A stretch of 6,579 nt of DNA from Spirochaeta sp. UBA2779 (GTDB lineage: Bacteria; Spirochaetota; Spirochaetia; DSM-2461): positions 1 through 6,579 of the forward strand of contig DEIH01000203.1 in assembly GCA_002352375.1 (NCBI GenBank), read 5' to 3'. The position numbers were made by a program, and so were the translations under genes. Shown piece after piece: positions 1-4,557 of this stretch. Every line of letters starts with the position of its first letter. Within the stretch, counting starts at the first letter, position 1. Below the pieces are notes generated by a model. That model made no database searches. It saw nothing but the letters and a program-made list of their open reading frames with translations, and was not told the DNA's origin.

Positions 1-1197
1 GGGATAGGCTCCTTTGGCGATAAGACAGAACGAGGCAAAGCGGGAATTGTGTTTTAAGCTGACACTCAGTCCCGGCCAGAACCCTCTGTCGGCGACGATT
101 TCACCGTCGGAGGAGCGGGAGTTATGGTTGGATCCTACTGTAGCGGCTGATGCCATATTGGTCTGACCCTTCATGGTACTGGCACAGAGAAAGGAGCTGT
201 TATGGTGCTGTTCATGAGAACCGAATATGAGGGAGTTGAGTACCTCACAGCAGCTGATGGTGGAGTTGGAGCCCAGTATTGAGTTTATCAGCCGGGCTCC
301 GTATTTGAGATTGGAATGATCGTTGAGGATGAAACGGACGGCTTTTACCCCGTAGAACACCCGGCAGCCGTAACCGATAATACCGTTTACCAGTTCGCTC
401 CCCTCTCCCAGCTGGGTGGGCCGTTTCTCATCGCTGTTGATAGTGAGGTTTTTTAACTTGTTGCATCCCTTGATATAGGCCCTCTCTCCAATTTTCACAT
501 CTTTGAGCACCCGGCAATCTTTGATAACAGTTTCTTTACCGATCTGCCCGTATCTGCCCCGGCGGGAGTCCCTTACCTTTCCAGTTAATTCCACAAAGCG
601 GTTCATCAGCTCTTTATCATCCCGGTATTTAGACCATATCCAGGCATCGGCGGGGAGCAGGCCGTTAAAGGGCAGCACTTTGCGCCCTCCGTTTTCATTG
701 GCGATTTCCAGCCAGATCCGTACATCCTCATCTTCACCATCGATAACCACCCCGTTACCGAACTTGGCATGGTCGGTGGTAATCAGTTCGTTGATGTTGA
801 ACAGAATGCAGCGTTCCTCTACCACTAGGTGGGACATATACCCCACATTATGCAGGGCTGTGTCGCTGCCGATATCGCAGGACACCACAGTACAATTGTA
901 GAGACCGATGGGAAGTCGGAGATCGTGGTATTCAATAAAAGACTCCGAAAATCGGCCGAGTCTCACTTTCCCATAAAACCGGCAATCGGTAACAAGATGG
1001 GGATTAAAACCTTCAAGAACCAGAATGTTGGTCCAATCATCGGCGGTATTGCCGCCCTGCTTCAGTGTGCTGATTTCTTTGGCATCAAGGTGCCGCCAAT
1101 CTGCCTCTTTTGTGTTGAAAGGCAGCTCTCTTAAATCCTTACTTACCGAAAAATCAAAACCGAGACGGTTCATGGGTACCAGGCGTAATTCACTCAT
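1..1197 (-). CDS. DUF4954 family protein, N-terminal part (truncated by window edge)
   Basis: The minus frame is open from ATG at 1197 to the window edge, giving 399 codons without a stop. The C-terminal part lies outside the window. Residues about 40-60 (an ADDW segment followed by LEGFNP), the GRKVLPFNG segment at 171-179, LPADAWIWSKYRDD at 181-194 and the repeated I/V-x-x-C/G turns from about 220 onward (such as VIKDCRVLKDVKIGER) match my memory of the DUF4954 family. That family is predicted to contain a left-handed beta-helix like that of hexapeptide acyltransferases or sugar-nucleotide-modifying enzymes. Members are found mainly in Bacteroidetes and spirochaetes, and I know of no established reaction. 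No signal peptide or membrane segment is visible, so it is probably cytoplasmic. An alternative start is Met9 at 1173. Neither start has a good Shine-Dalgarno site nearby. It lies 39 bp downstream of vapC on the same strand, so it may also receive read-through from the toxin-antitoxin promoter. Confidence 0.82.
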   Translation of the reverse strand, partial: MSELRLVPMNRLGFDFSVSKDLRELPFNTKEADWRHLDAKEISTLKQGGNTADDWTNILVLEGFNPHLVTDCRFYGKVRLGRFSESFIEYHDLRLPIGLYNCTVVSCDIGSDTALHNVGYMSHLVVEERCILFNINELITTDHAKFGNGVVIDGEDEDVRIWLEIANENGGRKVLPFNGLLPADAWIWSKYRDDKELMNRFVELTGKVRDSRRGRYGQIGKETVIKDCRVLKDVKIGERAYIKGCNKLKNLTINSDEKRPTQLGEGSELVNGIIGYGCRVFYGVKAVRFILNDHSNLKYGARLINSILGSNSTISCCEVLNSLIFGSHEQHHNSSFLCASTMKGQTNMASAATVGSNHNSRSSDGEIVADRGFWPGLSVSLKHNSRFASFCLIAKGAYP

Positions 1198-1205
1198 GGG
1201 AATAG

Positions 1206-1211
1206 ATTATA
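1206..1211 (-). promoter_or_regulatory. perfect -10 hexamer (TATAAT) 8 bp before the DUF4954 start
   Basis: On the minus strand TATAAT occupies 1211-1206, and only CTATTCCC separates it from the ATG at 1197. A transcript from this box would start about 0-2 bases before the ATG, making it effectively leaderless. A perfect TTGACA sits at 1240-1235, but 23 bp away, which is too far for a normal sigma-70 spacer. At the usual 17 bp there is only a poor -35 (TATTTC). This is therefore a good -10 of uncertain function. Confidence 0.4.
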
Positions 1212-1236
1212 CCTTCTTCAACCCGCTGGAAATATG

Positions 1237-1605
1237 TCAATTTCGGATCATTTTTCTCAAGTGCAGTTTTTCTGCCGCCGCGTTCAGCTTTTTATCAAGG
1301 GTCCATAGGGAACAGGATTCCAGATGGGCACAGGCTAGTAAGTGCATATCAACAAGACCGATTCCCCTTCCTGAGAGAGAGTGGAGGTCAATAAAAAAAA
1401 GAAGCTCCTTATCATCAACTTTGTGAACAGGTGGAAGCACTTGGAGCAGATTGAGAATCTCCCGGCGGTTTTTCAGATTCCCGCAGGCCAGCTCGCCAAT
1501 GATGAAGGGGTGGGTTAAAACTTCAAAGGACTCAAGAAAATCCTCCAGTTCGGCTACCCCGGATCTGAAATGTTCAATCCAGACGGAAGTGTCCACCAGC
1601 ACCAT
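1237..1605 (-). CDS. vapC: VapC-type PIN-domain toxin ribonuclease (pair 1)
   Basis: A 122-residue protein of typical VapC length. PIN-domain toxins are Mg-dependent endoribonucleases that cut tRNA or other RNA when their antitoxin is lost. The acidic quartet is complete and in order: D5 (LVDTSVW), E38 (IIGELACG), D86 (GRGIGLVDMHLLA) and D104 (WTLDKKL). The GxGxxDxHLLA motif is characteristic of the VapC family, and no active-site damage is visible. The ATG at 1605 follows the antitoxin stop (1610-1608) by only 2 bp and has no clear ribosome site of its own. Translation is therefore probably coupled to the antitoxin, as expected for this class. The toxin is second in the operon, the classic vapBC order. 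Its RNA target cannot be read from sequence. Function is highly likely, but activity is untested. Confidence 0.93.
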   Translation of the reverse strand: MVLVDTSVWIEHFRSGVAELEDFLESFEVLTHPFIIGELACGNLKNRREILNLLQVLPPVHKVDDKELLFFIDLHSLSGRGIGLVDMHLLACAHLESCSLWTLDKKLNAAAEKLHLRKMIRN

Positions 1606-1607
1606 GG

Positions 1608-1790
1608 TTAACGCCGGGGAATGGTTTTAAGCTGAGGCTCACTACCCCCCAGCCGGGCCAGTCGTCTGCTTGATTCCATAGCAATAAGACTGTGAAGCCC
1701 CATTCGTACCAGAGATGTTTTCTCGGTAATTCCTGTGAGTCTGGAAGCCTCGGATATCAGAGTGTCATCGATATTGAGTGTGGTTCTCAT
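1608..1790 (-). CDS. vapB: VapB-type ribbon-helix-helix antitoxin (pair 1)
   Basis: From ATG at 1790 this is a 60-residue protein beginning MRTTLNIDDTLI, the standard start of the VapB family related to DUF2191. The N-terminal beta strand and two helices (residues 1-35) form a dimeric ribbon-helix-helix DNA-binding fold. The C-terminal tail LARLGGSEPQLKTIPRR is the canonical VapC-wrapping segment, with the arginine end that typically enters the toxin active site. A longer reading from ATG at 1826 would add 12 unrelated residues and consume the promoter, so I reject it. No Shine-Dalgarno sequence precedes the chosen ATG, and a -10-like CATACT ends 7 bp before it, so the mRNA may be leaderless. 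It should bind and inhibit the downstream VapC and repress its own promoter. That role is known for the family and inferred here. Confidence 0.92.
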   Translation of the reverse strand: MRTTLNIDDTLISEASRLTGITEKTSLVRMGLHSLIAMESSRRLARLGGSEPQLKTIPRR

Positions 1791-1826
1791 GCATATAAGT
1801 ATGTATATTATGCATGCATTGGTCAA
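1783..1826 (-). promoter_or_regulatory. promoter/operator of vapBC pair 1
   Basis: On the minus strand TTGACC (1826-1821) is followed after 17 bp by CATACT (1803-1798), and the ATG at 1790 comes 7 bp later. The start-site segment 1803-1783 matches the one at the divergent antitoxin gene (1861-1881) at 16 of 21 positions. Inverted repeats nearby are ATGCATA (1789-1795) with TATGCAT (1809-1815) and ATATA (1793-1797) with TATAT (1804-1808). These are plausible contacts for the ribbon-helix-helix repressor. The -35 is 5/6 and the -10 is 4/6 to consensus, so the promoter is fairly convincing by position but unproven. Confidence 0.55.
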
Positions 1827-1837
1827 TGATTGTTCGC

Positions 1838-1881
1838 TTGACTCATAAAGATTATTTAAACATACTCATAAGTATGAGTAT
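1838..1881 (+). promoter_or_regulatory. promoter/operator of toxin-antitoxin pair 2
   Basis: TTGACT (1838-1843), a 17 bp spacer, CATACT (1861-1866), 7 bp, then the ATG at 1874. This is exactly the spacing seen on the opposite strand for pair 1. The two -35 boxes are back to back, 11 bp apart. The octamer ACTCATAA occurs at 1841-1848 and again at 1864-1871, a 23 bp offset of about two helical turns. That arrangement would suit cooperative binding of an antitoxin dimer on one DNA face. With the start codon 7 bp after the -10 box, the transcript would have little or no 5' leader. Confidence 0.55.
1862..1881. repeat. perfect 9-bp inverted repeat over the antitoxin start codon
   Basis: ATACTCATA (1862-1870), AG, then TATGAGTAT (1873-1881): two perfect 9-bp arms around a 2-bp centre. 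The palindrome covers most of the -10 box, the predicted transcription start and the ATG at 1874. It is the best candidate operator for autorepression by the ribbon-helix-helix antitoxin. The core ATAAGTATG (1868-1876) recurs on the same strand at 1795-1803, next to the other antitoxin start. Confidence 0.7.
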
Positions 1882-2131
1882 AAGGTTGCAGGTTCTGCTG
1901 GATGAAGAGGAATTGATGGAAGTTAAAGAACTGGCGGTACAGGAAAAATTAACAGTTTCAGCCTGGGTTCGCCGGGCGATACAGCACGAAAAAAAGGAAC
2001 GGCCGGGTACAGCGGCCCGAAAGAAACTTCAGAGGATACAATCCGCCGCAAACTATGATTTTCCATCGGGTGATTACAGTGAGATGGCTGCAGAGATAGA
2101 GTCAGGTTACCATAGGGGACATCAGCATTGA
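1874..2131 (+). CDS. ribbon-helix-helix antitoxin (pair 2)
   Basis: From ATG at 1874 this gives 85 residues. The N-terminus MSIRLQVLLDEEELMEVKEL followed by VSAWVRRAI (about residues 28-36) is a CopG-like ribbon-helix-helix: one beta strand for the DNA major groove and two helices for dimerisation. The C-terminal half (about 45-85, with YDFPSGDYSEMAAEIESGY) is acidic and probably wraps the toxin. It is a different antitoxin subfamily from the MRTTLNIDD type encoded divergently. Upstream in-frame ATGs at 1814 and 1826 lie in the promoter region, and the protein family match begins only at 1874. There is no Shine-Dalgarno sequence before this ATG. Its stop overlaps the toxin start by 4 bases (TTGA), the usual layout of a toxin-antitoxin pair. 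It should neutralise the PIN protein and repress the shared promoter region. Confidence 0.85.
   Translation: MSIRLQVLLDEEELMEVKELAVQEKLTVSAWVRRAIQHEKKERPGTAARKKLQRIQSAANYDFPSGDYSEMAAEIESGYHRGHQH
2114..2119 (+). promoter_or_regulatory. ribosome binding site fixing a TTG start for the toxin
   Basis: AGGGGA lies 8 bases before the TTG at 2128, inside the end of the antitoxin gene. No ATG exists near this position that would keep the N-terminal FIDSN active-site strand. The site therefore supports initiation at TTG. Confidence 0.6.
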
Positions 2132-2523
2132 TTTTCATTGATTCTAATATCCCCATGTATCTGATCGGAAGTTCTCATCCCAATAAAGAGCGGACAATTT
2201 CCATTCTGGAACGCCTTGTCCGGGATGAGGAGCGACTGGTTACCGATGCGGAGTGTCTGCAGGAAATCCTCCATCGATATACGGCAATCAGGCGCATCGA
2301 GGCGATACAACCGGCTTACGATGCACTACTGGGTATTGTCGATGAAGTTTTTCCGGTGGATTACGATGCGCTTATCATGGCTAAAGACCTTCTGCTAGTT
2401 TCCAGACAGGTTTCAGCCAGAGACACAGTTCATGCCGCGGTGATGAAGGGAATGGGTGTTGATAATATTTTCAGTTTTGATTCAGATTTTGACGAGTTTT
2501 CTTTTATTACAAGGCTCCATTAA
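2128..2523 (+). CDS. PIN-domain toxin ribonuclease (pair 2)
   Basis: A 131-residue PIN-domain protein. The acidic residues expected in the metal site are present: D5 (IFIDSNIPMYL), E46 (or E42) in DAECLQEILHRY, D99 (SARDTVHAAVM) and D118/D120 (FSFDSDFDEF). The ARDxxHAA and SFDxDFD blocks are typical of a PIN subfamily in which the toxin starts with FIDSNI. The predicted role is a sequence-specific Mg-dependent RNase held in check by the upstream antitoxin. The start is TTG at 2128, sharing the tetranucleotide TTGA with the antitoxin stop, so translation is coupled. A weak rare start after a strong antitoxin start is a common way to keep toxin levels below antitoxin. The active site appears intact. 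The protein is divergent from the VapC on the other strand, so the pairs are not a simple duplication. Confidence 0.88.
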   Translation: MIFIDSNIPMYLIGSSHPNKERTISILERLVRDEERLVTDAECLQEILHRYTAIRRIEAIQPAYDALLGIVDEVFPVDYDALIMAKDLLLVSRQVSARDTVHAAVMKGMGVDNIFSFDSDFDEFSFITRLH

Positions 2524-2539
2524 TACAGTTGCCAATTCT

Positions 2540-2569
2540 CGGGGTAGAGCGGCAATCGCCTGTACCCCG
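2540..2569. repeat. stem-loop just after the pair 2 toxin gene
   Basis: CGGGGTA (2540-2546) pairs perfectly with TACCCCG (2563-2569). Inside, GGC (2551-2553) can pair with GCC (2558-2560). It begins 16 bp after the toxin stop codon. No T-run follows, so it is not a classical terminator. It could stabilise the 3' end of the toxin mRNA. Confidence 0.45.
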
Positions 2570-2591
2570 GAAATAAATGGTATCAGTAGAA

Positions 2592-2636
2592 CCAGGGCAG
2601 AGCCCTGGACCCGGAGTCGCTCAAGCGACTCCGGGT
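2592..2636. repeat. two abutting perfect hairpins in the 224-bp convergent intergenic region
   Basis: CCAGGGC (2592-2598) AGA GCCCTGG (2602-2608) is immediately followed by a 13-bp stem: ACCCGGAGTCGCT (2609-2621), loop CA, AGCGACTCCGGGT (2624-2636). The second stem can grow to about 16 bp with one G-U pair. The region 2524-2747 has no convincing gene, and only this hairpin cluster plus a smaller CTGCG/CGCAG stem at 2676-2688 stands out. Such compact perfect stems are typical of REP-like extragenic repeats or of bidirectional transcription-end structures between convergent genes. Which applies cannot be decided from one copy. Confidence 0.65.
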
Positions 2637-2655
2637 TCACAAGTTCGCTTTTTTT
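2624..2655 (+). terminator. possible rho-independent terminator, alternative to the 13-bp hairpin
   Basis: AGCGACT (2624-2630) can pair with AG(T)TCGCT (2642-2649, one bulged T). A run of seven T residues (2649-2655) begins at the base of this stem. This would end plus-strand transcription from the pair 2 toxin-antitoxin operon. The same 5' arm is also the right arm of the stronger 2609-2636 hairpin, so the two folds exclude each other. That lowers confidence. Confidence 0.35.
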
Positions 2656-2747
2656 GCAACGTTCCTCGGCATAGCCTGCGGTACGCAGCTGGTGGCAAAC
2701 CCGCTGTATTCCTCTCATTTCGCTTGGGAATCATTTTCAAATGAACT

Positions 2748-3758
2748 TCAGTCTACTTCATTCCCGACTTTCCGGGCCCGCTCAGTTTTGTCCATGTTGA
2801 TTCCTGCGGCAATTCCGGCTTCAACCAGAAGGTTCCATCCGGCGGCAAGCTGAATGTATTCATTCCATCCTTCCACTGCGGGGATTTTCAAAGTGGGGAA
2901 TAGAGTGTCTCTATCGGCAATGGCGATTACAGTATTGCCTACTCCATCACTCAGGCATTCCTTGAACTTGGCCTCTTCTTCGGGGAAGGGATTCACCAGA
3001 ATCACAACATCGTTCCTGTCCATAATTTCCTCGATCCCATGAGCGGCGTAAGTGCCTTCCAGGAAATCTGAGGGTTTACGGACGATTTCGTTGGTTTTCA
3101 GGGTAAGTTCTTCGGCTACACCATCGTTTCTTCCGGCAAAGTAAATGGTCCGGGCGCTGGCCATGGCCTTGCTGAATTTTTCGGGAACCGGCTCGGAGAG
3201 AGCTGCTGCAACCGCATCGGCAGCTTGTGAAATCTCGGGGAATTTTTGGCCGTCAAGGATAGCGAAGATCGCCTGCCATACCATGGCCTGTTCCACAACG
3301 CTTTTTGTGGCGGCAACGGCGGTTTCCCAACCGCAGCCCAGCACCATTGAGGCATTCGAAGTTTCCTCCAGAGCTGTGCCGGCATTGGCCGAAACAGCGG
3401 CCAGTTTTGTATGCCCAGCCGCTTTGAGACTTTTATAGAGTCTTACCAGCTCCCGGGTTCGACCGGAGTTTGATGTTCCCAGGATTCCAAAGGAGGATAA
3501 ATCGTATTCCATGGCCTGGGTGGCCCCTTCGGTGAAAGGAACGATACTTCCTGGGATTCTCAGGGCTGCAGCCCGGGCCCGTTTTGCGGGGAACAGGCGG
3601 CTGGAGCCTTCTCCTGTTATCATAATGGAGGGTGTGCCTTTAACGAGATCTGCCAAAGGAACAGCGGCTTCGGGGTTGAAACGGCGCATCACATCGGGAG
3701 TTTCAAGCATTTCCCGGCAGAGGGCGAATTGTGTGTATTTTTCTTCATTCAGATTCAT
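2748..3758 (-). CDS. SIS-domain sugar-phosphate isomerase/deaminase (GlmS isomerase-like, AgaS/GlmD type)
   Basis: 336 residues from ATG at 3758, preceded by AAAGGAA at 7 bases. Two SIS domains are visible. The first has GEGSSRLFPAK (49-59) and the phosphosugar loop TSNSGRT (95-101), followed by WETAVAATKS (144-153), which corresponds to the GlmS E-x-x-V-A-x-T-K block. The second has IYFAGRNDGVAEEL and an EGTYAAHGIEE segment carrying the Glu/His pair expected at the isomerase site. The protein lacks the glutamine amidotransferase domain of GlmS, so it more likely works as an aldose-ketose isomerase/deaminase on an amino-sugar phosphate, giving fructose-6-P (or an analogue) and ammonia. It is last in the operon, 28 bp after the deacetylase, which fits deamination after deacetylation. 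The substrate (gluco-, galacto- or Amadori type) is inferred, not shown. A longer reading from 3821 overlaps the deacetylase gene and is not favoured. Confidence 0.88.
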   Translation of the reverse strand: MNLNEEKYTQFALCREMLETPDVMRRFNPEAAVPLADLVKGTPSIMITGEGSSRLFPAKRARAAALRIPGSIVPFTEGATQAMEYDLSSFGILGTSNSGRTRELVRLYKSLKAAGHTKLAAVSANAGTALEETSNASMVLGCGWETAVAATKSVVEQAMVWQAIFAILDGQKFPEISQAADAVAAALSEPVPEKFSKAMASARTIYFAGRNDGVAEELTLKTNEIVRKPSDFLEGTYAAHGIEEIMDRNDVVILVNPFPEEEAKFKECLSDGVGNTVIAIADRDTLFPTLKIPAVEGWNEYIQLAAGWNLLVEAGIAAGINMDKTERARKVGNEVD

Positions 3759-3765
3759 TTTTATA

Positions 3766-3772
3766 TTCCTTT
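3766..3772 (-). promoter_or_regulatory. ribosome binding site that decides the SIS gene start
   Basis: On the minus strand AAAGGAA (3772-3766) stands 7 bases before the ATG at 3758. The in-frame ATG at 3821 has no such site and lies inside the deacetylase gene, so 3758 is the better start. Confidence 0.7.
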
Positions 3773-3786
3773 CAAAAAATGTAATT

Positions 3787-4557
3787 TTATTTTCGGTGTC
3801 TGACGAACTCAGCAAGCTCATCCTGGATTACAGGCTCTCTGGGAAATCCTCCACCCAGATGCTGCCAGTAGCATTCGGCATGTTCCACACCGATCATTTT
3901 CCCCAGTTCGGCGTTGAATACCTTCATCTCCCCGAAGAAATCTTCCATACCCATCATCTGCCGCATCAGATCCTGCTGGGATTTATGATGGGTGAGCATC
4001 TCCATTTTTTTCTCCAAAGGAGAACCTGAAATATCAATAAAAAAATGAGGCTCGGGAACAGGATTTCCCAGGAAATCGGTGAGGTTCATGGGCATTTCAT
4101 GGTAAAAGACAGGGGTACAAGGTAGCGGATCCTCATCAGAAGGTACGTTTGGAAGTGAACTTACCATAGTTGCCGCATCCACAATGTCGTGAGTAATTCG
4201 ATGGTCGTTGTGGTAGTCGAATGGCGGATGAGTGATAACCACTCCGGCTTTCACCCTTCGAATCAGTGTTACCACCTCAATCCGAATGGCTTCCCCGTCA
4301 AAGAGATAACCGTCCCGGCGGTTGAAACAGTAATAGTCGGCACCAAGTTCAGCAGCCGCAGCTGTAGCTTCTTCCTGACGAACACGAACGGCATCCCTTT
4401 CATTCATGGCAAAACTGCCCATACCCCCGGCGGTCATGGTGGCGATGGTAATCTTCCATCCCCGTTCCGCCATCAGGGCCAGGGTTCCCGCACTCCAGGC
4501 TTCCGCATCATCGGGGTGAGCCTGGATAATCAGCAGATTTTTTGGAAAGCGGCTCAT
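3787..4557 (-). CDS. PIG-L/LmbE-family N-deacetylase
   Basis: 256 residues. The family is zinc-dependent and removes N-acetyl groups from amino sugars (GlcNAc-PI, GlcNAc-malate, GlcNAc-Ins, diacetylchitobiose). The N-terminal AHPDDAE motif gives H14 and D17 as zinc ligands and D16 as likely general base. HPPFDYHNDH (110-119) gives H116 as the likely catalytic acid and H119 as the third ligand, by analogy with MshB. All key residues are present. No signal peptide or membrane segment is seen, so it should act in the cytoplasm. The ATG at 4557 overlaps the phosphofructokinase stop as ATGA and follows a strong GGAGGAG (4569-4563). The gene is thus tightly coupled to the kinase upstream and the SIS isomerase downstream, pointing to an intracellular N-acetylated amino sugar (or its phosphate) as substrate. 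A thiol-biosynthesis role (BshB-like) is less likely given these neighbours. Confidence 0.9.
   Translation of the reverse strand: MSRFPKNLLIIQAHPDDAEAWSAGTLALMAERGWKITIATMTAGGMGSFAMNERDAVRVRQEEATAAAAELGADYYCFNRRDGYLFDGEAIRIEVVTLIRRVKAGVVITHPPFDYHNDHRITHDIVDAATMVSSLPNVPSDEDPLPCTPVFYHEMPMNLTDFLGNPVPEPHFFIDISGSPLEKKMEMLTHHKSQQDLMRQMMGMEDFFGEMKVFNAELGKMIGVEHAECYWQHLGGGFPREPVIQDELAEFVRHRK

Noticed and set aside
503..1134. Plus-strand open frames opposite the DUF4954 gene
   Set aside because: They lie antisense to a frame with clear family similarity, and their translations show no domain pattern.
1814..1873. Upstream in-frame ATGs (1814, 1826) for the pair 2 antitoxin
   Set aside because: They overlap the two promoters and add residues with no family match. 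The ribbon-helix-helix starts at 1874.
2482..2718. 78-codon minus frame through the hairpin region
   Set aside because: It overlaps the end of the toxin gene and consists largely of translated inverted repeats. There is no ribosome site.
2731..2744. TCATTT-TC-AAATGA palindrome just after the SIS stop as a terminator
   Set aside because: A 6-bp AT-rich stem with no T-run on the minus strand. Too weak to call.
3116..3438. Open frames on both strands inside the SIS gene
   Set aside because: Shadows of a well-supported gene with intact catalytic motifs.
3759..3821. Longer N-terminus of the SIS protein from ATG 3821
   Set aside because: It overlaps the deacetylase gene and lacks a ribosome site, whereas 3758 has AAAGGAA at 7 bases.
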